Positions 1 to 8,547 of a stretch of DNA of 64,000 nucleotides are shown here, in pieces (the first letter of the stretch is position 1; the number at the start of each line of letters is the position of its first letter). Origin of the DNA: an uncultured Arenicella sp. (GTDB taxonomy: Bacteria > Pseudomonadota > Gammaproteobacteria > Arenicellales > Arenicellaceae). The DNA is taken from contig CALJWL010000012.1 in assembly GCA_937974565.1 (NCBI GenBank), positions 1-64,000 on the forward strand, in the 5' to 3' direction. The notes below the pieces were generated by a model. It saw only the letters and a program-made list of their open reading frames with translations, had not been told where the DNA came from and searched no databases. The translations under genes were made by a program, and so were the position numbers.

Positions 1-144
1 GGCAGAAGAAGGGTGATTAGCTAACCACCGTGACAACTCCTTACGACTTAATTTTTGATTTGAGACAATCTTGCCAGACTTGGAAATAGCGACTTGAAAA
101 ACATTCTTTGCCAAATCAATGCCTACAACAGTATGATGATTTAT
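1..144 (-). pseudogene. IS110-family transposase, 5' end only (runs off the window)
   Basis: Read on the minus strand, bases 144 to 1 encode a peptide beginning around IINHHTVVGIDLAKNVFQVA, the N-terminal RuvC-like (DEDD) signature of IS110-family transposases; the D of GIDLAKN is the first catalytic acid. The rest lies outside the window. No ATG, GTG or TTG occurs where such proteins normally start: the codon expected to be ATG reads ATA at 142-144. The copy may therefore be a decayed remnant or use a non-standard start. It abuts a second, clearly broken insertion sequence. The family assignment is confident; whether the element is intact cannot be judged from 48 codons. Confidence 0.7.
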
Positions 145-177
145 GATGGGTACCTCGCAGTTAGTTTTAAAGAAACC

Positions 178-645
178 TCATATTGGACACATTGATGCCG
201 TAAGTCGAGGTATCCATCTCATCAGCAATGAGCCAAAGTAATGTGTTTTTTGTGCTGCGCAATAACCATGATTGGGTGACTGTTCGACTGTAACGCAACA
301 AATTTTCGAACGATTCGCTCTAGAAAATTTGCAAACTCCAACAGACATGCTGTCAATAATATGATACCAACTGTCGATCACAACCTCATGAGCCATAGCT
401 CGCGCCTGAACTCTTCAATCTTAAAGGCTAGTGAACGCCTTCTGCGATTGTAAACAGAGCGCTCTATCATTGGTTTTAGTTGATCTGGAAGTTGGTTTAA
501 ATAAGTAACGTTCAGAATCAATGACTGACGCTTCAGCGGTCAAGTTTAACGCTATTGATTGCTTATCGCTTAGCTGCGGTAAGCGAATTTGATTGAGAAA
601 ATTATCGTTTGGGTCAAGCTCGTGCAGCAAAATGTGTATTCTGTT
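178..645 (-). pseudogene. IS982-type transposase, frameshifted remnant
   Basis: Minus-strand pieces in different frames add up to one degraded DDE transposase. The N-terminal piece (about 630 to 421) reads HELDPNDNFLNQIRLPQLSD, followed by LNLTAEASVIDSERYLF. In a shifted frame comes RSVYNRRRRSLAFKIEEFRR, and another shift near 396 gives VIDSWYHIIDSMSVGVCKFS followed by GYCAAQKTHYFG. The order matches IS982-family transposases: an N-terminal helical part, then an IDSMPVEVCK-like segment holding the first catalytic Asp, then a KTHYFGYKLH-like segment. A further shift after KTHYFG loses the rest, and the 3' part of the gene is missing before the IS110 remnant begins. At least three frame changes mean no functional protein. 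The limits and family name are from pattern recognition only. Confidence 0.65.
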
Positions 646-776
646 ATAACCACGGAGTAAGTTACTAATATCATTGAATCTTTGGGGCGAAAAAGCAACG
701 GAAAACCTTATTGACTAATTAGCAACTTGCTTTTCAACTTCACTCTCTAACATCCTAAATGCACAACGGGCAAGGC

Positions 777-1436
777 TTATATTCTTAGACTTAAACCTGG
801 CAAACCAAGCCGTAAATGGTCGGCAAGCTCACTGATAATGGGGACAATTGAAGCCACCAACAATATCGCCATAAGGCGATTAAATAACACCGATCGAGCG
901 GGGTCGGAAAACCATCGCGCTAACCAAGAGCCAAACACCATCCACGCCCCCGCACTTGGAAACGCCATTAAGAAAAACACAAAGGCCATGACCGTGATCT
1001 GAGCAGACACGTCGCCCCCCACATCCGAAAAGGCCGCAATGGCGCCGGTCCCCATAAGCCAAGTTTTAGGGTTGATCCATTGAAATAACGCCGCCTGAAC
1101 AAAACTTATTGGCTTTTTAGCGCCTGCCCGAGTCGCTGATGAACTTTCCAGCGAATCGGGAGCCGCGGTGGCAATCAACCAAGCCAAGTAGAGCAAATAG
1201 GCCATGCCGACCAGCTGGATGGCCGCGTGCAGCCATAGGTATTGCTTGAATAGCAACGTTAAGCCAAAACCAACCGCCAAAAACATCGTTGGCACACCAA
1301 CAGCAATCCCTAACAAATGAGGTAAGCTGGCCTTGACCCCATAATTCAAGCCTGAGGCCATAATCATTATATTATTGGGCCCCGGCGTAAACGCCGCCGC
1401 CGCAACAAACAGAAGAAACGAGGGAGTTACCTCCAC
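777..1436 (-). CDS. LysE/RhtB-family amino-acid exporter
   Basis: A 219-residue inner-membrane protein of the LysE/RhtB translocator family, which exports amino acids or their analogues. The family hallmark is near the N-terminus, FTPGPNNIMIMASGLNYG at about residues 17-34, followed by GVPTMFLAVGFG and a loop ending in FQWINPKTWLMGTGA, which is also typical. Five to six hydrophobic segments are visible, with a basic loop in the middle (TRAGAKKP). Length is normal for the family. The start is a GTG whose valine-rich beginning fits; no strong ribosome site precedes it. It lies 61 bp downstream of arsM in the same direction, so they may be co-transcribed, but LysE-type exporters are not an established arsenic partner. 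Substrate unknown. Confidence 0.85.
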   Translation of the reverse strand: MEVTPSFLLFVAAAAFTPGPNNIMIMASGLNYGVKASLPHLLGIAVGVPTMFLAVGFGLTLLFKQYLWLHAAIQLVGMAYLLYLAWLIATAAPDSLESSSATRAGAKKPISFVQAALFQWINPKTWLMGTGAIAAFSDVGGDVSAQITVMAFVFFLMAFPSAGAWMVFGSWLARWFSDPARSVLFNRLMAILLVASIVPIISELADHLRLGLPGLSLRI

Positions 1437-1497
1437 GCTATCAAAGGGCGCCTAAATCGCGCAAAATTACAATTTAAACGCTTTAAATTCAATCACA

Positions 1498-2589
1498 TTA
1501 ACAGCAACTACTGGCCGTCGAATCGGTTGAGACAGCAGAGGCAGTCGAGCCCATGCTGGCTGAACTGCTGAACGGCATGGCAACACCACATCCTTCGAAA
1601 ATTCCGTAGTGCGTCTCCCAGTTACCCATAAATTCAAAGTGTTTTTTGAATCGAGTGTCGTGCAGCATCCTATAGGTATTTCCACAAACTGGGAAAACTT
1701 TGCCTGTTTCAATAATATGGTGTTCGTCTAATTCAAATTTGTCAGTGTGATGCTCTATCGTGCCTTTGTAACGCACGGCTTGTCCATAATCTTCACAAGC
1801 TGGCTCTAATACATCGATTTTAAATAACCGATACGTGGCTGAAAAAAAACGCCGATCGCCCAACTTTTCTTGTAAGCGCACGTTTTCTATCGCCAACGGC
1901 CTGCTCTTAACTAATCTCGGGTCTTTAAATCCGCATTTTTTGGACAAATTAATAAAATCATTCCAGTACAACGCACCGGAAATACATTCACCATAAAGCT
2001 CTTCATCGTCAATTAAATGCTGAGGCGTACGACGCTCGGAATACACATCAGAGAAATAGATTTCACCGCCCGGTTTTAGCAAGTTGTAGCACTGCTCTAA
2101 CACCGCTTCTTTATCCGGCGACAAGTTAATTACACAGTTTGATACGATCACATCAAACGAATTAGGCTCTAAATCAAGCTTGTCTAATTGCTCTATATAA
2201 CCTTTCTTAAATTGCACATTGGGGCCAGAAAAACCAAAGACATCAGCGTGGTATTGACGGTATTCGTCGGCCACTTTTAATTGCTCCTCGGTCATATCCA
2301 CACCCACCACTTCACCAGAATCGCCCACCAGCGCTGATAAGGCGTACACATCTCGACCCGCGCCTGAGCCCAGATCAAGGATGCGAGCGCCTTCCAGTTC
2401 TTCAGGCAACACCAGTCCACAACCGTAATAGCGCATAAGAACTTCATCGTGTACTTTACTCAATATGGGTTTTAGGTACGCCGGCAAGCCCTCGTCCGTA
2501 CAACAGGCATCGGTTTTTAAATCGTCGCTACTTTGTAGCACCTTACCGTAATAATCTTTGACTTGGCTGTAAGTTAGTTTTTCATTCAT
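1498..2589 (-). CDS. arsM: Arsenite S-adenosylmethionine methyltransferase
   Basis: ArsM transfers methyl groups from S-adenosylmethionine to As(III) in the cytoplasm, giving mono- to trimethylated, partly volatile arsenicals. The 363-residue protein has the class I methyltransferase glycine motif LDLGSGAGRD at about 71-80 and the acidic loop GVDMTEEQL at 96-104. Four cysteines match the arsenic-binding set of the family in position and spacing: Cys30 (in TDACCTDE), Cys57 (YYGCG), Cys152 (SNCVINL) and Cys202 (GECISGALY). The tail is a Ser/Thr/Ala-rich linker ending in SSCC, seen in many ArsM proteins and likely an extra arsenic ligand. It is divergent from an exported phosphoesterase across a 415-bp gap with a dyad at 2718-2741. 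No arsR or arsenite pump adjoins it; a second arsenic module (GAPDH plus arsJ) lies about 33 kb away. Confidence 0.93.
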   Translation of the reverse strand: MNEKLTYSQVKDYYGKVLQSSDDLKTDACCTDEGLPAYLKPILSKVHDEVLMRYYGCGLVLPEELEGARILDLGSGAGRDVYALSALVGDSGEVVGVDMTEEQLKVADEYRQYHADVFGFSGPNVQFKKGYIEQLDKLDLEPNSFDVIVSNCVINLSPDKEAVLEQCYNLLKPGGEIYFSDVYSERRTPQHLIDDEELYGECISGALYWNDFINLSKKCGFKDPRLVKSRPLAIENVRLQEKLGDRRFFSATYRLFKIDVLEPACEDYGQAVRYKGTIEHHTDKFELDEHHIIETGKVFPVCGNTYRMLHDTRFKKHFEFMGNWETHYGIFEGCGVAMPFSSSASMGSTASAVSTDSTASSCC

Positions 2590-3004
2590 AATTATTGGGG
2601 TGTTTGTGTGTCCACCGTGAGTTTAACTCGAATCACGCTCATTCGATAGACTCAGGAAACATCTGATTTAATCGATTTTGACTGTGCATCTCGATGAATT
2701 TGATTCGATTAGAAATAATTCAGTGCGATGTCGCTCTGAATGAACCGAGTCAAACGTTTTCGTTCTGTGTCGTTATGTTTGACAGGGCAGAAAATGAAGT
2801 TCAAAACCGATTCTACTGTAAGGTGTTATAGCGCGCTTTCGATAACACACGATTTTCGCTGACGACCAATTAACATCAAACTCTCAATCATGACCGCAAG
2901 TGGGTTATTTGGCTTTCAGCTCAAGCTTACATAATTTTACCACCACTTATGACACACTATACTCACGTACACTTTCAAACGACGCCTAAGCAAGCTATTA
3001 ATCT
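2590..3004. other. Divergent intergenic region between arsM and phosphoesterase gene
   Basis: This 415-bp stretch separates two divergent genes and must hold both promoters. It is rich in ATTCGAT/ATCGAT-like words (around 2640, 2670 and 2700) and holds one clear dyad, annotated separately. A possible -10 for the plus-strand gene is TATACT at 2958-2963, without a convincing -35. I see no coding sequence or RNA gene. Confidence 0.5.
2718..2741. promoter_or_regulatory. Inverted repeat, candidate regulator-binding site
   Basis: A 24-bp dyad with arms ATTCAG/CTGAAT and inner arms GCGA/TCGC, separated by a T-T mismatch on each side of a TG centre. It lies about 130 bp upstream of arsM and 264 bp upstream of the phosphoesterase start. 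The symmetry and the divergent position suggest a dimeric regulator; which one is unknown, and no regulator gene is adjacent. Confidence 0.4.
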
Positions 3005-4237
3005 GTGAACAAAAACCGTCGATTACTTATTACCGCAAGCCTTGGCTTGGCTGGCGCCAGCGTTGGATTATACAGCCACCAAAGAGGGTTGCGTTACCCC
3101 CGTATAGGCTATGAGCCTGAACCGTTGCCTGTTGAAATAAATGGCGCATTCGGTGGCTTTAAATTACACAACCTCATCCCTGTTTTACCCAACAAAACAT
3201 CAACCATCAACCAATCAATACCCACCGTGAGCCTACGGGCTATCGCACCGGATGCTCAGATTACCATTAACGCAAAGCGCGGCCAGGTCAACGTTATTAT
3301 TAATAATATCGCGCAAACAGCCACTCTTTTGGTAGAGGGAAGCGGCATTCGCAATATCGACGAACAGCAAGAAGGAATTACTCGTACAATTAAGATCGAT
3401 ACAGCAATAGAACAAGAGGTTAAACTGAGCTGGCCACTTCCTGATGAAGACGGTTACAAGTTCGCCGTGATCGGAGACAGCGGAGGCAATACGGAACTGG
3501 ATTGGTGCCTTAAACGTTCAACTCAATTGGGCGCCCAATTTCTTTTGCACCTGGGTGATTTCAATTACGGTAATGGCGATTACCAGCGCGCCATCACAGT
3601 CTTTCAGAATGCGCCCATCCCTTGTTATATCTCTATCGGCAATCACGACTTTAACGACAGCGGGTTAATTTACCATCACTTTCGAAGCAATCTTGGCGAG
3701 ATGAACAACGTATTTACCGTTGCTGGAACGCGGTTCGTTAATATTGACACCGCGGCGGACTTTCTACCAGCCAGTGCCGGTATGCGTGGTCGGCTTTTCC
3801 AAGAGTTGATCGAGTCACCCCAAGAACGCCAATTGTTTTTCACACACCGCCCGCTATGCGACCCACGCCCAGGCGAAGATCATAACGTGGGAAGTTATAA
3901 AGGGGTTGAATGGCTAAGCAACTCAATCAATGCGGCAGGCGGTGGCGCATTGCTGACAGGGCATGTACACCACAGCGCCGAACTCGATATTAACGGCATC
4001 CACCAGTACACCATTGGTGAAGGCTTAGGTCATGATGATGTGCTATTGCAAAGACAAGTGGCTAAGTTAATGGTGGGCACGGTGGAAAAAGGCCGAAGAC
4101 CAAAACTCAGCTGGGAGCCACTTAACATGCCTTGGTCGGCGCATAAAAGTCACACTCACCTGAAAAAACTAAAAAAGCGCGGCGACCCACGACTGATTGA
4201 CTGGTACAGTGCGCTTGATTTTCAAATTTCTGATTAA
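3005..4237 (+). CDS. Exported calcineurin-like metallophosphoesterase
   Basis: A 410-residue protein with the full set of dinuclear-metal phosphoesterase motifs in order: GDSG at about 157-160, GDFNYG at 184-189, GNHD at 212-215, FTHRP at 279-283 and GHVHH at 319-323. It should hydrolyse phosphate mono- or diesters; the substrate is not predictable. The N-terminus (NRRLLITASLGLAGASVGLY) is a basic stretch then a hydrophobic helix, resembling a Tat signal or membrane anchor, so it probably acts outside the inner membrane. Residues 50-145 form a separate beta-rich domain, as in purple-acid-phosphatase-like proteins. The start is GTG; no ATG lies close by that keeps the hydrophobic segment. The next two genes run in the same direction, but the 60 and 125 bp gaps do not prove an operon. 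Confidence 0.8.
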   Translation: MNKNRRLLITASLGLAGASVGLYSHQRGLRYPRIGYEPEPLPVEINGAFGGFKLHNLIPVLPNKTSTINQSIPTVSLRAIAPDAQITINAKRGQVNVIINNIAQTATLLVEGSGIRNIDEQQEGITRTIKIDTAIEQEVKLSWPLPDEDGYKFAVIGDSGGNTELDWCLKRSTQLGAQFLLHLGDFNYGNGDYQRAITVFQNAPIPCYISIGNHDFNDSGLIYHHFRSNLGEMNNVFTVAGTRFVNIDTAADFLPASAGMRGRLFQELIESPQERQLFFTHRPLCDPRPGEDHNVGSYKGVEWLSNSINAAGGGALLTGHVHHSAELDINGIHQYTIGEGLGHDDVLLQRQVAKLMVGTVEKGRRPKLSWEPLNMPWSAHKSHTHLKKLKKRGDPRLIDWYSALDFQISD

Positions 4238-4297
4238 AAGACGATTCAATAAGGCATTCACTACGAAATGATTGCCCAATCAGCTTAGACCTTTGCA

Positions 4298-4687
4298 ATG
4301 AAATTTCTTAAAGCCTTTACAAGCTTCCTGCTTACTTTTCTCACGATGGATGTGCTTTGGGTTACTTTGTTCGCACAAGGCATTTATCAGTCAGAAGTTG
4401 GCGGCTTATTAACTCAAAACCCAAAGTTTTGTGTCGTTGCCGCTTTCTACGTAGCCTACACTGTAATCGCAGTGCAACTTGCCATCGTGCCCGCAGTAAC
4501 ATGGAGGCAGGCCGCCTTAAACGGGATGCTTTTAGGAATAGCCGGTTATGGCACATACGCAATGACCAATTACGCCATACTCAAAGATTGGACCCACACA
4601 GTTTTAATTGTTGATGTGTGTTGGGGGGCAACAGTAACCTCCGTTTGCTCAGTAGCGGGTTTTATCGCATCAAGTAAACACGCTTAA
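4298..4687 (+). CDS. DUF2177-family inner-membrane protein
   Basis: A 129-residue protein with four predicted membrane helices (about 5-27, 45-67, 75-92 and 100-124). It matches DUF2177: an early DVLWVTLFAQGIYQSEVGGL segment, then GIAGYGTYAMTNYAILKDWT and a C-terminal DVCWGATVTSVCS helix. The family has no assigned biochemical function. Length is normal. It lies between the exported phosphoesterase and the membrane hydrolase with no overlap on either side. Confidence 0.75.
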   Translation: MKFLKAFTSFLLTFLTMDVLWVTLFAQGIYQSEVGGLLTQNPKFCVVAAFYVAYTVIAVQLAIVPAVTWRQAALNGMLLGIAGYGTYAMTNYAILKDWTHTVLIVDVCWGATVTSVCSVAGFIASSKHA

Positions 4688-4812
4688 GCCGGCGCCAAGT
4701 GCCACACACAATGAATGCACATAATATTCACTGCTAAACAAGGCGTTCACATCAACGTTGTGAACCGCGCTGCTTCTTAACGTATTATTGAGTTTTTTAA
4801 CCCAAACGTCAC

Positions 4813-5916
4813 ATGAGCAATATCAAATTCACTCTCATTCACGGCACATTTTCAGCAAACGCCGAATGGGTAAATGAAGGCATCAATGAAAACCCAAACG
4901 GATTCAGAGCCCGGCTGCGAAAGCGGTTTTCAGACTCAATCGATTTTTCAATACCACCGGCTTGGGGAAGTCGAGGCTTTCTCAAACTTAAAGATCTTAC
5001 CAATGCCGCTCGATTAAACGGCGCAAATAACTTAGCGGAACATGTTCTCAATCAAACCGACAAAGGCAAACATTTCATCGTGGCACACAGTCACGGTGGA
5101 AATGTCGCCATGTATGCCCTACAAAACACATTGGTTGCTGAGAAAATCGATGGTCTTATTTGCCTCGCTACGCCTTTTTTGTACCCTCGAAAGCGCCCTT
5201 TGAGTATCACGGCTTTGCTCTTATCTCTGGCAATCATGTTAGTGGGAATCTTAAGGTACATCGGCACAGCTAACCTAATGGAGCAAGGTTGGGCTGCTTG
5301 GTTAGGTGCTGCCGGCTTGCTGGTCTTTGGCTTTATTGTGCCTGCTTGTTTAACGTGGCTGGTAGTGTACGAACGTTATTTGGCTAAGATTAAAAGCAAC
5401 TTACGACTACAAGTCTTAATTGACAACTTAAGCTATCAAGACCCAAACATCCCCATATTGCTGGTGCGCACCATCGGTGACGAGGCCACAGGCCTATTGC
5501 GAGGGGCGCAATTTCTAAATTGGTTGGGCGGTATTGGCATGAAATTAGGGGGGCGACAAATATATTTACTGATCTGTGCCGCCGCCCTCACTCTGGCTTG
5601 GATGGCTTACCAGGGAGCCGGGATGGTGCCTGACTTTATCGTACCATTGCTTGGAAATGGCTTAACTGCCTCAGCCGCCGTGATGGTCGTATTGCTGATG
5701 GCATTAACCGTATCACGCATTTTTGTTGGCTTTGACTCATGGCGCTGGGTTGGGGAAATCGAAACGATGGTTGAGGATGGGCCACCGGGCATTACTTCCG
5801 AGCTTGTGGTGATTAAACCTAAAAAGGGGCCCAAATTATCTCATACCAGCATCTATTCCGAAGATGAAACGATTGAAGCAATTCATAAATGGTGCAATTC
5901 AATATTAAGCAAATAA
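4813..5916 (+). CDS. Membrane-anchored alpha/beta hydrolase
   Basis: A 367-residue protein with an N-terminal alpha/beta-hydrolase part. LIHGTFSANAEWV at 8-20 is the HG oxyanion loop, and VAHSHGGNVAMYAL at about 89-102 holds the nucleophile Ser in the variant elbow HSHGG rather than GHSxG. The middle region carries two pairs of hydrophobic helices (about 130-150 and 160-185, then 250-265 and 275-300), so the enzyme is likely held in the inner membrane. The C-terminal part (about 330-367) includes KPKKGPKLSHTSIYSEDETI; a catalytic His may lie in LSHTSIY. It may be a lipase or esterase; the substrate is unknown. Start ATG with no obvious ribosome site. Confidence 0.65.
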   Translation: MSNIKFTLIHGTFSANAEWVNEGINENPNGFRARLRKRFSDSIDFSIPPAWGSRGFLKLKDLTNAARLNGANNLAEHVLNQTDKGKHFIVAHSHGGNVAMYALQNTLVAEKIDGLICLATPFLYPRKRPLSITALLLSLAIMLVGILRYIGTANLMEQGWAAWLGAAGLLVFGFIVPACLTWLVVYERYLAKIKSNLRLQVLIDNLSYQDPNIPILLVRTIGDEATGLLRGAQFLNWLGGIGMKLGGRQIYLLICAAALTLAWMAYQGAGMVPDFIVPLLGNGLTASAAVMVVLLMALTVSRIFVGFDSWRWVGEIETMVEDGPPGITSELVVIKPKKGPKLSHTSIYSEDETIEAIHKWCNSILSK

Positions 5917-6030
5917 TCATTCGGCATGCTAGACAATGCGGCACCCGCATTTAAAGAACCGCCGTCGCTGAATGCACAGCCCCAAGCCCAAGCCCAAGCG
6001 CTGCATTTTTCACGTCAATTAGCAATACCT

Positions 6031-7167
6031 CTAAAACGCGTCTTCCTCTTCTTGAATGGCGACGTTCGCTAAGGTCTCGCCAAATTCGGTTTTCGAGGCG
6101 TCTTTACCGTGAAGCTTGATCGCTAAGCGCAGGTCGTTCTCAGATTCAGCGTTTTTAATGGCGTCCTCATAAGTAATCAAGTCAGCTTCATGCAGATGAA
6201 AGAGCGATTGATCGAAGGTTTGCATACCCCATTCGGTGGATTTTTCAATGGCCCCGCGAATCTCGTCAATTCTATGATCTTTGATCATATCCGCTATCAT
6301 TGGGCTGTTAATTAAAATTTCAACCGCGGGTACGCGCCCTTCGCGATCTTTCACAGGCAGCAAACGTTGCGAAACCAAACCATATAAATTGAGCGATAAG
6401 TCCATCGCCAGTTGGTCTCGGCGATCAGATGGAAAGAAATTAAAAATTCTGTCCAACGCCTGATATGAATTGTTCGCGTGAAGCGTGGCAATGCAAAGAT
6501 GTCCCGTTTCTGAGAATACAATGGCCGCATCCATGGTCTCTCGGGTTCTAATTTCACCAATTTGAATCACATCCGGAGCCTGGCGCATGGCATTAATCAA
6601 CGCTTTCTCGAACGAGTCCGTGTCCACCCCAACCTCGCGTTGAGTCACGATCGACTTTTTATGCGTGTGCATATATTCAATTGGGTCTTCGATGGTAATA
6701 ATATGGTCTTGAGAATTACGATTACGATGATCCACCAAAGACGCCATTGAAGTACTTTTACCCGTACCAGTCCCTCCCACAAAAATCATGAGCCCCCGCT
6801 TTTTCATGATCATTTTTTGCAAAACCGGCGGAATCTGTAACTCTTCGCAAGTCGGTATATTGGTCTTAATCGCCCTGAGTACCATACCCACGGCATTTTG
6901 CTGAATAAATACGTTCACACGGAAACGGCCAATTTGCTTAGGGTGAATTGCAAAGTTACACTCCTTCTCACCCTCAAACACCCGACGTTGCTCTTCGTTC
7001 ATTATGCTGTAGCACAATTCTTGAGACTCTCGCCCTGATAACGGGTTACCGGCAATGGGGTAAATTTTACCGTCAACTTTAAAACTGGGCGTGGCGTTGG
7101 ATGTGATGAAAAGGTCGGACGCATTTTTCACCATCATGGCTCGCAGCAAATCGGCCATCTTATACAT
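6031..7167 (-). CDS. pilU: Type IV pilus retraction ATPase PilU
   Basis: A 378-residue cytoplasmic ATPase of the GspE/PilT family, which supports pilus retraction in twitching motility as an accessory to PilT. The Walker A box is GGTGTGKST at about 131-139, followed by ITIEDPIEY (Asp box), the AIRMRQ-like ALINAMRQAPDVIQIGEIRT segment (Walker B) and the His box GHLCIATLHANN. The acidic C-terminal tail (EFGETLANVAIQEEEDAF) distinguishes PilU from PilT. The start is supported by CCGGAGTAAA just upstream of the ATG. It lies 50 bp downstream of pilT in the same orientation, the usual pilTU arrangement. Confidence 0.95.
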   Translation of the reverse strand: MYKMADLLRAMMVKNASDLFITSNATPSFKVDGKIYPIAGNPLSGRESQELCYSIMNEEQRRVFEGEKECNFAIHPKQIGRFRVNVFIQQNAVGMVLRAIKTNIPTCEELQIPPVLQKMIMKKRGLMIFVGGTGTGKSTSMASLVDHRNRNSQDHIITIEDPIEYMHTHKKSIVTQREVGVDTDSFEKALINAMRQAPDVIQIGEIRTRETMDAAIVFSETGHLCIATLHANNSYQALDRIFNFFPSDRRDQLAMDLSLNLYGLVSQRLLPVKDREGRVPAVEILINSPMIADMIKDHRIDEIRGAIEKSTEWGMQTFDQSLFHLHEADLITYEDAIKNAESENDLRLAIKLHGKDASKTEFGETLANVAIQEEEDAF

Positions 7168-7217
7168 AATTTTACTCCGGTTCTGTACTTATAAAGCAGC
7201 TGATAAATGAGATCAGC

Positions 7218-8255
7218 TTACATGAATTTGGATTTATCAACCGCTCGACTACGCGCGTCAGACGGTGTTATTAGCCGATCACGAAGCAGATTCAACAGGC
7301 ATTGATCCAACGTTTGCATGCCTTCATTTTGACCAGTTTGAATCATTGAATACATCTGCGCTACTTTGTCTTCACGAATGAGATTACGTATTGCTGGTGT
7401 GCCCACCATTATTTCATGCGCAGCCACTCGGCCACCACCAACGCGCTTGATTAGCGTCTGCGCGATCACCGCTTGAATTGACTCAGACAGCATCGATCTA
7501 ACCATGGATTTTTCCTCTGCTGGAAACACATCGACAATACGGTCTATGGTTTTAGGGGCCGAAGTGGTGTGCAATGTTCCCATTACAAGATGGCCTGTCT
7601 CGGCGGCGGTCATCGCCAAACGAATCGTTTCAAGGTCACGCAATTCGCCCACCAAAATCACGTCAGGGTCTTCACGTAACGCAGACTTCAAGGCATTAGC
7701 AAAGCTGTGCGTGTCCTTATGCAATTCTCGCTGATTGACCAAACACTTTTTGCTCTGGTGAACAAATTCGATGGGATCCTCCACCGTCAAAATATGTGAG
7801 CGATGCTTGGAGTTAATGTAATCAACCATGGCCGCCAGCGTCGTTGATTTGCCCGACCCCGTGGGGCCAGTTACTAAAATTAGGCCACGGGGTTTCTCGC
7901 ACAACTCACCAAAAATCATGGGCGCATCAAGGTCATCAAGGCTCAATACCACTGAAGGAATGGTACGGAACACAGCTGCTGGACCACGGTCTTGATTAAA
8001 CGCGTTCACACGAAAACGAGCTACATTGGGTATCTCAAACGAAAAATCGACCTCCAAACTTTCTTCATACGACTTACGCTGTTTATCATTCATGATGTCG
8101 AAGATCATCTTGATGACTGTTTCAGCGTCAAGAGCGGGTAAATCAATACGTTTCATGTCGCCATCAACACGAATCATCGGCGGCAAACCAGCCGAAATAT
8201 GTAAATCAGACGCCTTGTTCTTTTGACTAAACGCGAGTAGCTCAGCAATATCCAT
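7218..8255 (-). CDS. pilT: Type IV pilus retraction ATPase PilT
   Basis: A 345-residue hexameric ATPase that powers depolymerisation and retraction of type IV pili. Seen: Walker A TGPTGSGKST at about 129-138, Asp box LTVEDPIEFVH, Walker B region DPDVILVGELRDLETI, His box GHLVMGTLHT, and the PilT-specific C-terminal region around AIRNLIREDKVAQMYSMIQT. Length is normal. The ATG follows CCGGAGAAGG, a good ribosome site. It is divergent from yggS-proC-yggT-metX-metW as in many gammaproteobacteria. No pilin or assembly genes lie in this window, which is usual because pilT is commonly unlinked. Confidence 0.96.
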   Translation of the reverse strand: MDIAELLAFSQKNKASDLHISAGLPPMIRVDGDMKRIDLPALDAETVIKMIFDIMNDKQRKSYEESLEVDFSFEIPNVARFRVNAFNQDRGPAAVFRTIPSVVLSLDDLDAPMIFGELCEKPRGLILVTGPTGSGKSTTLAAMVDYINSKHRSHILTVEDPIEFVHQSKKCLVNQRELHKDTHSFANALKSALREDPDVILVGELRDLETIRLAMTAAETGHLVMGTLHTTSAPKTIDRIVDVFPAEEKSMVRSMLSESIQAVIAQTLIKRVGGGRVAAHEIMVGTPAIRNLIREDKVAQMYSMIQTGQNEGMQTLDQCLLNLLRDRLITPSDARSRAVDKSKFM

Positions 8256-8477
8256 ACCTTCTCCGGGGATTTAACTAGATAGACAGATTTATGAGGTGAA
8301 ATTTCAAGCCATTTTTAGTCAACAAGAGGTTCATGTTTCTCTCACGGGCACTCTTGATATCTTGGCAACCTCAGATTAATTATAAATGCCCTTAGACTTT
8401 CAAGCGGTGTCATAATGTAAAACTTTTATCGACCATCGGTCATAACGATCAGCCATCTTCGCAAAGTGTTAACTGGC

Positions 8478-8506
8478 CTGAAAGCAGTGCGAAAGGCGTT
8501 TATAAT
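8478..8506 (+). promoter_or_regulatory. Putative sigma70 promoter for the yggS operon
   Basis: A perfect TATAAT at 8501-8506 is preceded at 17 bp by CTGAAA (4 of 6 matches to the -35 consensus), 42 bp upstream of the yggS start. It lies within the pilT-yggS divergent gap (8256-8547), where I see nothing else of note. Confidence 0.4.
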
Positions 8507-8547
8507 TAATCATACGTTCACTAGTTAGTATAACCAGAATTATCGCC

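Noticed and set aside
5979-5999. Short CCCAAG repeats downstream of the hydrolase gene
   Set aside because: Only three units; no sign of a CRISPR, integron or functional array.
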